Assembly (NCBI GenBank): GCA_036346355.1
Contig: CM070585.1
Coordinates: 9,191,001-9,255,000 of the forward strand
Length of the DNA stretch: 64,000 nt
Source of the DNA: Rhipidocladum racemiflorum
Taxonomy: Eukaryota; Streptophyta; Magnoliopsida; Poales; Poaceae
Direction: 5' to 3'
In this document: positions 47,199 through 58,642 of the stretch, piece by piece
Numbering within the stretch: position 1 is the first letter of the stretch
Layout of the letters: each line of letters begins with the position of its first letter
The notes under the pieces: generated by a model
The model's input: the letters and a program-made list of their open reading frames with translations, nothing else
Told to the model about the DNA's origin: nothing
Database searches by the model: none
Position numbers and translations under genes: made by a program

Positions 47199-47578
47199 AG
47201 GCATATTCGGTGCAAACCTCCCTTACCGTGAAAACCACATGTAAAAGTTTTAAAAAATTCTCAAAAAATTATCATAAGTAGGGGAGGTGAGGTTCTACAA
47301 TCCTGTAAAATTTGAAGACCAAACTCAATCGCATTTGGAAGATATGAAAAAGACAAATTCAGTATGAATAGTAATTTGTCACTGTTTGGCACTATTCATT
47401 TTGCAATTTGTCTTTTTCATATCTTCCAAATGCGATTGAGTTTGGTCTTAAAATTTTACAGGGCTGTAGAACCTCACCTCCCCTACCTATGATAATTTTT
47501 TGAGAATTTTTCAAAATGTTTACACGTGGTTTTCACGGAGTTTTCACGGTAAGGGAGGTTTGCACCGAATATGCCCCC
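47197..47578. mobile_element. Fold-back MITE with about 170-bp inverted arms
   Basis: The left arm starts GGAGGCATATTCGGTGCAAA and the right arm reversed starts GGGGGCATATTCGGTGCAAA. Both continue CCTCCCTTACCGTGAAAAC and, further in, CAATCGCATTTGGAAGATAT. The arms are nearly complementary over roughly 170 bp and leave a loop of a few tens of bp around 47,370-47,400. It is flanked by (TA)n. Confidence 0.85.
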
Positions 47579-47596
47579 TATATATATATATATATA

Positions 47597-48740
47597 CTTC
47601 CTCAAGAAGGAAAACGAAAAAAATCCTCAGTAAGCCCATAAGTTGAGATGCTGCAAAATACTACTAGCAGTAACCACATGTTCTTTAAACTTCAGGGAAA
47701 GCTTGGACTTTGATTATATCATTTTCTCCACGCCGCTCTCGGATTCTCTTGCTGATATATAGTACTACTTGCATAAAGGAGGATTGTTTTATGCCAGTAT
47801 GAACTACTTGTACAACGATCTGCTCCAAAGATAAACACATTGATTTCTGTCAGAACAACTAGAGACAATGGTTATTAAGAGGACCAGAGAATTATGAGGT
47901 TGTTGAGCTGCAGACCAGGTACAGTACGTTGCCTCAGGACGCAACGTGTGCATTTCATTTCGTTTCGATCCTTGAAATTTAAAATGTATATTGCAGATGT
48001 ACTATTTCGATTGATTGGAACAAGCTAATGCAAGAACAACGTCCAAATCTCCAAGAACAGGGTTAATTCATTTATATCTGGGCATGTGCATGTTTTATCT
48101 TTTGGATAAACAAACAACAAAACCAGCATATCCTTTATGAACGGCACTAACTACATGTCTACAGTACTGTAGGTACTGCAGTGCACTGTGATGATTGCTG
48201 CTCCTACTGCTAGTACACTAAAGCTGCCTCGTCACAAATAGAAGGAAACGAGCCAAACCCAAAAGGCAAAGCACGCAGCCATGCAAAGTTGCGAGCCATG
48301 CATATTTCGCGGTGAAAAGTTGCGAGGGAGAGCAACTGCCCTTGCTGTAAAGTTTGGCTGAATTTAGGTGCATCAAAAACAGATAAGTTTGAGTACCTCC
48401 TCGTGTGACATCTCTTGGCTTGACCATATGTATCTGTATCTGTACTCTCAAAAGGTAGAGAGGCCAGCTGATGGATCCATGCATGTAGCTAGAGAACAGT
48501 GAACATAGCCAGGAGCAAAATGGCAAACATGTCGAGCTAGCCGGTGTATGCCTACCACCACTACAGCTGCTACATGACTGTGTACAGGAGCGAGAAGGTA
48601 CATTGCTGTCTGGGGCTGTGGAAATGCAGACAAATGTTGAATTGTTCGGCCATTTATTCTTTGTGGGGTTCTCATGCTTTATCACTGTATACGGACGGGA
48701 GCTTTGGAGGATGTGAATGCAAGGAAGAAAAACAACGGAA
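47597..48740. other. Intergenic DNA
   Basis: No gene is supported. A 208-codon open stretch on - (48,218-48,844) has no recognisable domain or codon pattern and I do not call it. Confidence 0.45.
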
Positions 48741-48744
48741 GGGA

Positions 48745-49467
48745 TCGAGTTGTTTTCCGACAGTCCGTAGTTTGCACCGTCGGCAATGAACGGAAGTGAC
48801 CGACAGTTCATACAAATTCCGGTCGGCGACGATCTACGATGCACAGGGACAAATGGAGTGGGAGCAAAGTCGATGTAATTTTTCTTGTTTTTTTTACCAA
48901 CTTTGGGCGCTCGTATTTTTTCTTCACAAGTAGTTTTTGTTCTTCAAAAGTAGTTAACATACCACAACCATCAGATTATTTCATGTGGACTACATCTCGA
49001 ACCATCCAATCTCGATGCCCAGATAAAACAATCCGCAATAAAAAACATAGCCGTCAAATTCATCTCCCCGGCTCCCCCATTTACAATCTCTTCAACCCCA
49101 TCTAGACTAGATCCGAATCCCTCTACCACTTGGAAGACCCTGCCACTGTACAGTGTGCCATGAATCGTACGTGATGGAACTGTATGCTGTGTATTTTAGA
49201 AAAAAAAATTAATCAGAAATTGCTGACGGTTTGTTCCCTTGTCAGACCGTCAGAAATTGGGTTAGGCTTCTTGTTAGCCTTACATTTGGCCAGTGAGATC
49301 CCCTAGGGTGAACCGTCGACAAGATACCCTCGGTTATTGTTAGCTCACAGTACTATCGGTTATTAGTCAAATGCTAACCGTGATTTGCCGAGGGAAATTC
49401 GCCGACGGTTTTTTGCTAATAACCGATGGTTTCCTAACCGTCGGCAAAACTTAGGATCCTAGTAGTG
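48745..49467. mobile_element. CACTA-type terminal region
   Basis: The right end reversed begins CACTACTAGGATCCTAAG and continues TTTTGCCGACGGTTAGGAAA. The words CCGTCGGCAA and CCGACGGTT recur on both strands between 49,200 and 49,467 and again near 48,757. Subterminal repetition of this kind marks CACTA elements. The other end is not clear, so the extent on the left is approximate. Confidence 0.55.
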
Positions 49468-50339
49468 AATAAGAGGCACAGGTGGCTAGCTCACCACCCA
49501 TGCGTGATCTGCATCTTGCTCCAGGACAAGTCCAATCGACTAGTACGAAACTAAAAACAAAAGTTATAAAACAAATTTAGAGTGATGCCAATCTGAAGCC
49601 TAGCTCAATGTACTTTTTTTTAAAAAAAAAATGTGTTAGCTTCTAGTGTTCCCTTGTTCACTACCTTTTTGTTCTTGATTTGCGAACTTATTGTTGCTGT
49701 TTGATTCGAATCCACGTAAACTTCATGTCTACTGTCTCTGTATTCGTCTCTATTTTCGCAACACTAATAAACTCTAGAATTGTAGGCACATGTCAACAAA
49801 CCAACAGTGATAGTGGTGCCTTAGCGTAGACCCACTGTTAGTAGAAAGTGGAGGTGGCACTGTATATTAGACCCATCATTGATGGTAGCTAAAAACTGCC
49901 TGTGATAACCCCTCATCACTAACCCTTCTAATGACGATTTTTTTTGCTAGAACGGTCAATGATGAGACCATCATCACATATGGTTGTATCTAAAAATCGT
50001 CAGTGATGACTAATGTATATATCACAGATGATTTTAACTAAAACCGTATGTGATATCTACAGATCACAGACGTTTCTAACCACAAACCATCTGAGATATG
50101 ACCTGAGACTATAAACATGTCGAGGCTCTCACGCAAACCTTAACACCCTGCACATTAGCACGCAGCGTGTTTCGCCTCCCCCAAACCCTAGCTAGCCCCT
50201 GGCGTTCTCCTCCCCGACGACCTCCTCCCCAGCGACCTCCTCTCCGACATCCTCCCCCTCCTCCCCTTAGTGATCCACTGTTGCCTTATCTTGTGATTGA
50301 CTATAGTTTGGACATTGGTTGTGTTATTGTGAGCGATGC

Positions 50340-50490
50340 TCTTATTATGTGATTCATGGGCAACATATATATGCTTATCTGCATACCCCATTTCTTATGT
50401 TCTTGTGAGTGATGCTTATCTGTGAATGCTTATTCATGGGTAACATATATATGCTTATCTGCATGCCCCATTTCTTGTGTTTTCTTAGGT
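50340..50490. repeat. Tandem duplication of about 95 bp
   Basis: ATTCATGGGCAACATATATATGC is followed by CTTATCTGCATACCCCATTTCTTATGTT, and the pair recurs about 95 bp on as ATTCATGGGTAACATATATATGC and CTTATCTGCATGCCCC. Confidence 0.8.
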
Positions 50491-51188
50491 CATATTTAAA
50501 AGGGAAAATTGGTTTAGTAATACTGCAAAGATGTGTAAATTGGAAAATTTGGTGTGATGAACAAAACACCATTGTACTGTGAGTTGTATTATGAAGAGGG
50601 GTCATATGTTATTTTTTAATATTTTATCTAGGCTATTGTTGTACTTGATGAAGGTGGGGGCATCAACACAATTCTACACATATGTTGATTACTAGTGGAG
50701 TGGTGCTTGACTACTTGTGAGCCAATATAGTAGCCATACTGGTTGATAGGAAATTAGTAGTCAACTTGATCTTTGTTAGCTTGGTTTGATTGCATCAATA
50801 TAGTGTTGCGATCGTAATGGAAGCTATGACTAAACCTATTTGTGGTCAAGAAATGCACACACCCCATTTCTTGCGCGAAGTTGTGGCATGTGAAGGTCAT
50901 TAGCCCATTGTGTATGTACTTCTAAGTTGGTGATAATCCTTGCACTTCGCAGTAACACTGTTGTTAAGGATAACTATTAGTATAGAAATATTCCACGAAT
51001 TTGGTTACCTTGTATTGTAGTTTACATGAACGGTTGACTACCTGTGGATGCATTAATGTGATGTTCACTCTATACTATATAGGATGCTAGTGGTGTTTGA
51101 AGTATCTTGTGAATGCCCCACTTCTTAATTACCTAATGATAAGCATCACATCATGGTTTCTGATCTAAATTAACTGAAATCTGATTAG

Positions 51189-53123
51189 ATAAAAAAAGAT
51201 GACATGGAAAAGCTGTTAGAAGCTAAACAAAAAATTAAGGTGGAGATCGAACAACTAAAGGACAAGTCTGAGATAACAGAAAAGATTTATGAGATGAAAC
51301 AAGAACTGAAAGACACAGATGATCACTTACAAGATATCAAATCCGTTAACATGACACTCATCACTAAGGACCGCAGGGCGAATGCAGAGCTGGAAGAAGC
51401 CAAAGTTGAGCTTATAGAGGTAATATAAAGGTTTCTAGTATTTGAAAGATGAGCTAACAACCTAGAGGGGGTGAATAGGTGTTTAAAACTAATTTAAATT
51501 AATAGCAGCGGATAACAAATCGGAACGTCCGATGTAAGGGTCAGAACTTTCGATCCTCAATCGGATCTTCCGATAATGAATCAGAATGTCTAATTCAATC
51601 AAAACATAGAAAGTATCGATTCGAATTATGGCTAAATGCGAATCGATTCCTACTCTAAGCTAGCACAAGTAGATACCAACAACTTATACAAAGCTAGTAA
51701 TCAAGGTATGACATATCTAAGGAGATCGATTCAAGGATAGATGAATAAATAAAGCGAAATGCACAACAAAATAGAAATGACCAAATGGGAGACACGGTGA
51801 GTTTGTTCCCAAAGTTCGGATCATTGAGGGGATCCTACTTCTCCGTTGAGGAAGCTCGATCACACTTGAGCCGGGTCTTTTTCAACCCTTTTCCTCGCCA
51901 ATCTCGGTTACACTTGAGACTTGGCTTCACTTCTTGATTTTTTCCCTTTCGGAGGTGAAATCGGACCTTCACAAACTCTGTCATGGCACACCACAATCTT
52001 CAGGTGCTCATGAGCAACTCCTAGCCATCTAGGAGTCCTCAACCTCCAAGAGTAATAAATGCAACGCAAACACGATCTTGGAGATGAACTCTAGTGCTCA
52101 AGATGAATGTCTCAATCTATTGCAATTAGCACTCAATCTCACTTCCCACACCTCTCACAAGAAATAGATCACAAATATCAAAGAGGAGGGAGAGACAAAA
52201 GTATCAAGGAATTGAATGAACAGTTAAAATGCCAACCAAAAGGTCTAGCCCTTCAAAGGGTAGAGTGAGGGGTATATATATAAGGGGGCAAAAACTAGCC
52301 GTTATGCCACCCACCAGCCACACATCAGAACATCTGATTTGGTCATCGGAGCATCCGATTCGACTAAAACTCCAGAACACTTCAAACCCTAACTCTCCAT
52401 GACTATGAAAATACACATATCGGACTGTCCGATATTTTCGACCGGAACATCCAATTTGTCCAGAGAATCACCTTTTAAGCTCTAAGCCTAATCGGACTAT
52501 CCGATCAAATTGATTGGAACTTCCGATCTATCAAGAGAAGGACCTTTTGAGCTCTAAGCCTAATTGGACTATCCGATCCAAATTATCGAAACTTCCGATC
52601 TGTGCAAAGGGGCATCGGACACTTAGACATCTATGCACCAAAACTTCTGATGGGTCGGAACATCCAATCCAAACGCTGAAAGAACAAACCTAGTGAATGT
52701 GCTGTGACTCGTGTCTCTCAACTTTTCTAGATAATATTCATCTGAGCATAGAGACATGTCTTTAACCATCTACATTGCATCCATCTTAATAGTACAACAC
52801 ACCTATTTACTCAACAAAATGTAAAACAATATCAAACTGACACCGTTTTTCTTTCTTCTCATTTTTTAGGGCCACCAACGTCCGTAGATGATCTTACTTT
52901 GGGACTTTCACCTGTTCATTAATTCATTGAACGCATTAGTCCCTTGATCGTTTGTCATTAATCATCCAAAACACACTTAGGGGCCTAGATGCACTTTTCA
53001 GTATTTAATTCAATGTGATTACTGATAATATACCAAGACACCATTTTGACAACACCATGATCGCTTTTGTAGGGTTTAAGAGATATGACTGGAGATCAAT
53101 TGGTTATTGGTGTCAAACAAATG
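51189..53123 (+). pseudogene. IDN2/FDM-like (XH-domain) gene fragment, two exons
   Basis: Exon 1 (51,189-51,419, 77 codons) follows a TGATTAG acceptor and ends at GTAATA. It is a charged coiled coil (EKLLEAKQKIKVEIEQLKDK) ending in ITKDRRANAELEEAKVELIE. Exon 2 (from 53,073, after TTTTGTAG) reads GLRDMTGDQLVIGVKQM. The order, coiled coil, then a K-R/D-x-x-N-x-E-L-x-E-A-x-x-E-L motif, then G-L-x-D-M-x-x-x-x-x-I-G-V-K-x-M, matches the start of the XH domain in plant IDN2/FDM proteins, which act with XS-domain partners in RNA-directed DNA methylation. The rest of XH and the N-terminal zinc finger/XS parts are absent, and a 1.6-kb solo LTR lies in the intron. It looks like a captured fragment. Confidence 0.6.
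51444..53000 (-). mobile_element. Solo LTR, copy 1 (1,557 bp, target duplication GTATT)
   Basis: In minus orientation it starts TGAAAAGTGCATCTAGGCCC (53,000 downwards) and ends ACCTAGAGGTTG...CTCATCTTTCA. GTATT flanks both ends (51,439-51,443 and 53,001-53,005). It belongs to the same family as 57,132-58,642. A TATATATA-type box lies near 52,270, and a repeated TCGGA(A/C)NNTCCGAT-like word runs through it. Confidence 0.85.
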
Positions 53124-53282
53124 GTACTAAACTGAAGTTGTGGAACTTCAGAGAGAACTAAAAAACCTTGGTTGCGGAAGCTATGGCAGATATGATGGCA
53201 GACGTGAAAAAGCTGTAAGGTCTTCTTGTCTTCAACTGTGAAAAAGCCATAAGGTCTTCTTATCAATTTGTCGTATCATATT

Positions 53283-53716
53283 CATGGTTCGCAAAATCGA
53301 CGAAAATCGAGCGATTTTCGCGCGTATCGACGCGGCCCGATATAAAAAACCGGTCGATAAACCGATCCAATTCAAAAAAAAATTCAAAAATTTGAAAAAA
53401 TTTACGTGTCAAAAACCGGTCGAAAATCGGTGGAAATCAACCGATTTTCGTCGAAAATCGTTGAAAATCACTACAAAAATCGATCGCACAAAAAGTTCAA
53501 CAAGTTCATCGATTTTCCACACGAAATCGTCGATTTTCCACGAGAAATCGTCGATTTTCCACGAAAACCGACGATTTTTGAATTTTTTTTTGAAAAAATT
53601 TGGTTTTTGAATTCATCCAATTTTTAACGATTTTCGGCCGATTTTCGACTCGATTTTTGCGATTATCGAAAATTACTGTTCATGCGAAAATCGCATGAAC
53701 GATTTAGTGAACCCTG
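53283..53716. mobile_element. hAT-type MITE (434 bp, target duplication ATCATATT)
   Basis: The ends are CATGGTTCGCAAAATCG on the left and, reversed, CAGGGTTCACTAAATCG on the right. ATCATATT (8 bp) flanks both sides (53,275-53,282 and 53,717-53,724). The interior repeats CGATTTTC/GAAAATCG many times; open frames there are repeat artefacts. Confidence 0.85.
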
Positions 53717-55133
53717 ATCATATTTTGTTAATGCATTGTCACCTAAATTGTCCTTAATGCATATTTGCTCATCTTGAATGCAATAACTTATTAGTGTCTT
53801 GCTTGTTGGAACCAAATGTTTTTTTACACCCCTCAGCAAAACTTCCATCATTAGTATATGTTATTTAAAATTTTAATCTACTTAGATATTTCTACAATGA
53901 TTTTTACAAGGCACAACCAGTTATAGATTTTGTAATTGAATATCTAAACATCCTAGATGCATTAAGGCAATAGCTTGCTTGATCATGACGTCTTAAAATA
54001 TGAAGTTTTGTAGCACTTTCATCTCCTTTCGTATTATAATATTGATGGATTATAAGGTAAAATCCATTTCGTTCTATAGTTCATCTTGAAAAGTGTCATG
54101 CACTGATTTATCGCTATCACTTTATCCTCGTACCCGAATGAGAATACCATATAGGCAGAGGCTTCTTGAATTATAGAATTTATTAACTCATCATATGGAG
54201 GTGATTAAGTCATCGTGTAAAGTAGATTAATTCATCATATATAGTTGTTTAATTCATGAAATAGACTCTATACAATGACTTAATCAACTCTATACGATGA
54301 GTTAATCAACTCTATAATTCAAGAAGCTAGGCTTTCTATGGTATTCTCATTTGGGGATGAGGATGAAGTGGGAGGGATAAATCAGAGCATGACTCGCTCA
54401 TGACGAACTATGAAATCAAATGAATTTTGCCATAGAAACCATCAATATTATAATAAAAAAGGAGATAAAAGCGCTACAAATATTCATATTTTAAGATGAT
54501 CCTAATCATACAAGGTGTTGCCTCGATGCATATATGTTTAGATATTCAATTACAAAATCTATAACTAGTTGTGCCTTGTAAATGTCGTTGCAGAAATATC
54601 TAAGCAGAAGAAAATTTTGAACAACATATACTAATGATGGAAGTTTTGCTGGGGGTGTAGAGCAAAAAAGGGAACACAAACGGTTCTATTTAGAAACTGT
54701 CTGTGATGTTTATATCATAGATGGTTCTATTTAGAAACCATCTATGATGTTATAATATCACAAACGGTTCTATTGAGAAACCATCTGTGATGTTGTAGTA
54801 TCACAGATGGTTTCTAACTAGAACCATCTTTGATGTTTATACCACAGATAGTGGCCAAACCGTATGTGATATGCTGTTATATCACTAACACATAGTCACA
54901 GACAATTCAAAAAACCGTTTGTGACGATGGTTCAGACCCACTTGTAATACTATTATTTGTAGTAGTGTAGTGGAAGGAAAGGTGGTATTGGCATTTTAGG
55001 TCTTCACCTTGATCAGAGGCCGGGAAGAACATGGGTGGTTCAGAGCAGCAATGTTCTAAGAAGAGGTGCGTAGCATTAGCAGCTGTGAAGGGTAAAGCAA
55101 ACAAAGGTTTGGCCAAGCCAGATAGTATATATG

Positions 55134-55817
55134 TGTCGGGATTGGTATTTCTATAAGGACCATTCTGCCCCGACGGCCGGACAACTCCCGACCATCAGCT
55201 TGGATGTAATACCCAAGCACGAGTCTCGAGCATTTCCATGCTCAGATATGAGTTTGCCCGTGATACCGAAGCAAGGCATGATCGGCTATAGGCCTCGAAG
55301 AAATGCCCGAGCAACCATGCTCGGCGAGGACGCAGGATGGTCGAATCCAGGCTAAAGGCATGCTCGGAGAATGCTGAAGGACGTGGTCAACCCACAAAAC
55401 AGGAAAGTGACGACTATTTCGCCAGGGATCCAGGGAAGTTATACCAAGGATTCAAACGTGGCGAGAATTAAGGGCACGTCCAAAGAAGGCAACAGGCATG
55501 ATCTTAGGAAACTATTACCATATATATACCGATACGCCTTGTATTTAAGGGCCCCCCCGTCAACGGGGGGATCCCGGAGTGGATCCATGTACTGTTGTTC
55601 ATCATTCTAATACAGAAAAACACCACTAGGCGACTAGACGTAGGGCTATTATCTCGACCGTGAGAGGCCTGAACTAGGGAAAAATCCTTGTGTTTCTGTC
55701 TGTTCTAATGGACCGTCTCCCACGTCTTCGATGCTACCCCTTTGGCAGAAAGGGGCTTTGGTTGATCTCTCATCCAACAAGTAGGCTCGGCGGGGGCCTG
55801 TTCCCCAATCGTCGACA
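55134..55817 (+). repeat. 5' LTR of the non-autonomous element
   Basis: 684 bp, beginning TGTCGGGATTGGTATTTC and ending CCCAATCGTCGACA. It has a TATATATA stretch near 55,521, GTATTTAAGGGCCC near 55,540 and a GC palindrome CCCCCCGTCAACGGGGGG at 55,553-55,571. Confidence 0.92.
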
Positions 55818-55838
55818 GCTGGCGCCGTCCGTGGGGAT
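55818..55838 (+). promoter_or_regulatory. Primer binding site of the non-autonomous element
   Basis: GCTGGCGCCGTCCGTGGGGA directly follows the LTR terminal CGACA. It is identical to the minus-strand site at 4,853-4,871. Confidence 0.75.
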
Positions 55839-56040
55839 CGATGGATTCTTTGCCAAAGGAATCCCGAAGGCGTCATCTTTCACATCTGACAGTCGATACT
55901 ACACAATTTATGATGAGTTCTTCGCTCGGGAGCTCTGCTCGGATCTGTGCCGAGTAAGTTTTTAGCTCGGACGCGTGTTTTTCACACCGGGCGGGCATTG
56001 CGCTTGGGAATTGATCTTGTTATATCTTGGAAATTGCTCT

Positions 56041-56810
56041 TATCCTCCTAGCATGCGTTTCGCTCGGGGACTGTTCGTGTTCCGCGCCGAGTACACACTT
56101 CGCTCGGGCGCGAGTCTCTCCCTTCGAGCACGCTTTTCGCTCGGGGACTGTTCGTGTCCCGCGCCAAGTACGCACTTCGCTCGGGCGCGAGTCTCTTCCG
56201 CCGAGCACCCATTTCGCTCGCGGACTGCTCGTGTTCCACGCCGAGCACGCACTTCACTCGGGCGCGAGTCTCTCCCTCCAGCACGCGTTTCGCTCGGGGA
56301 CTGTTCATGTCCCGCGCCAAGGACGCACATCGCTCGGGCGCGAGTCTCTTCCGCCGAGCACGCGTTCCGCTCGGGGACTGTTCGTGTTCCGCGCCGAGCA
56401 CGCACTTCGCTCGGGCGCGAGTCTCTCCCTCCGAGCACGCGCTCCGCTAGGGGACTGTTCGTGTTCCGCGCCGAGGACACACTTCGCTCGGGCGCGAGTC
56501 TCTTCCGCCGAGCATGCGTTTCGCTCGGGGACTGTTCATGTTCCGCGCCGAGCACGCACTTCACTTGGGCGTGAGTCTCTCCCTCCGAGCACGCGTTTCA
56601 CTCGGGGACTGTTCGTGTTCCGCGCCGAGCACGCACTTCGCTCGGGCGCGAGTCTCTTCCGCCGAGCACGCGTTTCGCTCGGGTGCGAGTCTCTCCCTCC
56701 GAGCATGCACTTCGCTCAGGAACTGTTCGTGTCCCGCGCCGAGTACGCACTTCGCTAGAACGCGAGTCTCTTCTGTCGAGCACGCGTTTCGCTCGGGGAC
56801 GCGTTTAAAT
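56041..56810. repeat. 78-bp tandem array (about 10 copies)
   Basis: TTTCGCTCGGGGACTGTTCG (with variants) recurs at 78-bp spacing from about 56,049 to about 56,785. Each unit also carries CACTTCGCTCGGGCGCGAGT and TCT(C/T)CC(C/G)(T/C)C. As 78 is a multiple of three, long frames stay open on both strands. Confidence 0.92.
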
Positions 56811-56889
56811 TCCTCCAAGCGAGCATCGCATTTGGGGACTTTTCTTGTTATGTGCCAAGCAAGCTCTGCATTTGAGCACATGTCTTCCC

Positions 56890-57131
56890 AGTTGCCTAAA
56901 CATCTGATCCATGTCTAGTTCCCCTGTGCATCTGATCCGTGCATGGGATGCGGTAGTGTGAGTTCGCTCGCAATCTGCCAGTTGCCTAGACATCTGATCC
57001 ATGTCTAGTTCCCCTGTGCATTTGATCCGTGCATGGGATGCGACAGTGTGAGTTCGCTCACAATCTGCCAGTCGCCTAGACATCTGATCCATGTCTAGTT
57101 CCCCTGTGCATCTGATCCGTGCATGGGATGC
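56890..57131. repeat. 90-bp tandem array, cut by a solo LTR
   Basis: CATCTGATCCATGTCTAGTT starts each unit at 56,901, 56,991 and 57,081. Each unit contains GCATGGGATGCGGTAGTGTGAG. The third unit is broken at GGGATGC by the solo LTR at 57,132 and resumes as GATGCGACGG after 58,642. Confidence 0.9.
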
Positions 57132-58642
57132 TGAAAGTGCATCTGGGCCCCTAATGTTGTTTTGGTTGATTAATGACAAATGATTAAAGAATCTAACATG
57201 TTCAACTAGTTTATGATCAGGTGAATGTGTTGAATAGAGATCATCTACGATCATCGAGCATCCTCAAACGTCATTGAGTAAGAAAAACGGCAACTGCGGA
57301 TGTAATTTTAATTTGTTGAGTCATACGTTTGCCGTACTATTAAGAGGGGTGTGTTGAAATTGATCTAGAGTTGGTCTATGCACTCAGATGAATGATCTTT
57401 AGTCTCTTGAGAGTGTTCAAGTAGTCTCCCATGCATTGGAATTTAGTAAGTTGCAATTTTCTAGTCGGATATTCCGATTCTATATCGGAAGTTCCGAAGT
57501 TTCAGACATTCCGATGTGTGGTTGCACTTCAGTCCGTAGTTCGTTGTTTGGGTCGGACATTCCGATATTCCATATCGGATATTCCGATGCCTGTTGGATC
57601 TCGAAAAGGGTTCTCTCTGTTTAGTTCGGACAGTCCGAAGTTTAACTTCGGAAGTTCCGAAGTGGCTGTTTCTCAGTTTGGGAACTCTCTGTTTGGTTCG
57701 GATGTTCCGATATTCACATTGGACATTCCGACTCGGACTTGGAAAGTTTTGTTGAGTTCTCTCCCTGAGTATCATCGGAAGTTCCGAAGTGGTATTCGGA
57801 TATTCCGATACTTGTAGTTTTCGACCGTTGGGAGCTGTCCCAATTCTGGTTGTTTGCACTCATCGGATGTTCCGATGTTAGGATCGGACATTCCGATGTG
57901 TGGCTGAGTGCGGGTATAACGGCTAGTTTTGAACCAAAACTATAAATACCCCTCTCCTCTCCCTTTTGTGGGTTACTCACTTCATTTGGTTGAACACTTG
58001 AGCATCTTGAGCACACTCTAGAGCTTTCTTGAGTCCTCCTCCTTGATCTTAGTGATCATCTAGTGTGTGAGGAAATCTAGTGTGGTTGTGAGCTAAAGAA
58101 AAAGAAAGATTCATTCATCTTGAGCACCAAAGAGCATCTCCAAGATCAAGAGTCAAACGCACTCATTTCTCTTGGAGGTTGAAGGACTCCTAGACGGCTA
58201 GGCGTCGCTCACGAGCTCCCAACATTTGTGGGAAGCCGTGGGAAGTTTGTGAAGGCCGGTTCCGCCTCCGAAAGGAAAGGATCCAATAGTGAAACCAAGC
58301 CTCAAGTGCGACCGAGGTTTGAGAGGAAAGGGTTGGAAAAGACCCAGCTCTTTGGAGCTTCCTCAACGGAGACGTAGGATTCCCTCAAGAATCCGAACTC
58401 CGGGAACAAATCCTATTTTCCTACTTATCGTATTGTTTGTCATTGCTACTTAGATTGTTCCTAAAGCCTGTTTGTTCAAGTAGTCTCTTCTCTAAGTTGA
58501 AGTCTATCGGACATTCCGAACATAGACCGGAAGTTCCGAACTATTCGGAAGTTCCGATACTCTTTCCGCTGCGATGAATTTAGTTTTAAATTTTAAATTG
58601 CCTATTCACCCCTCCCCTCTAGGCAACTTTCTTATCTTTTCA
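57132..58642 (+). mobile_element. Solo LTR, copy 2 (1,511 bp, target duplication GATGC)
   Basis: It begins TGAAAGTGCATCTGGGCCCC and ends CTTATCTTTTCA. GATGC flanks both ends (57,127-57,131 and 58,643-58,647). An ACTATAAATACCCC box lies near 57,940. Fifteen TTCCGA words occur, mostly within near-palindromes of the type ATCGGA(A/C)NTTCCGAT. Just before the end is TTCACCCCTCCCCTCTAGG. No internal coding region of an LTR element is present. Confidence 0.87.

Larger units (their letters stand above)
46694..47596. repeat. Three (TA)n microsatellites separating two MITEs
   Basis: The (TA)n runs lie at 46,694-46,739, about 47,150-47,196, and about 47,579-47,596. Each run abuts the ends of the two elements at 46,740-47,149 and 47,197-47,578. 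Confidence 0.9.
49800..54967. mobile_element. CACTA-type element with captured gene exons and nested insertions
   Basis: The right end reversed reads CACTACTACAAATAATAGTA and is preceded by at least eight copies of subterminal words such as ACAGATGGTT and AAACCATCTGTGAT (54,660-54,960). Similar words (ATCACAGATGATTTTAAC, CGTATGTGATATC, CATCATCACATATGG) occupy 49,850-50,100, which I take to be the left subterminal region. No clean left CACTA terminus or 3-bp duplication was located. Between them lie FDM/IDN2-like exons, a solo LTR and a hAT MITE, but no transposase. Confidence 0.5.

Noticed and set aside
48218..48844. 208-codon minus-strand ORF
   Set aside because: No recognisable domain, biased low-complexity composition and overlap with a CACTA-like region.
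49762..49766. CACTA pentamer as left end of the element ending at 54,967
   Set aside because: Sequence after it does not match the right terminus and the 3-bp flanks differ (CAA against TAG).
56027..56758. Open frames of 134-243 codons on + and 174 codons on -
   Set aside because: The 78-bp unit is a multiple of three, so frames remain open by repetition in a gene-less LTR element.
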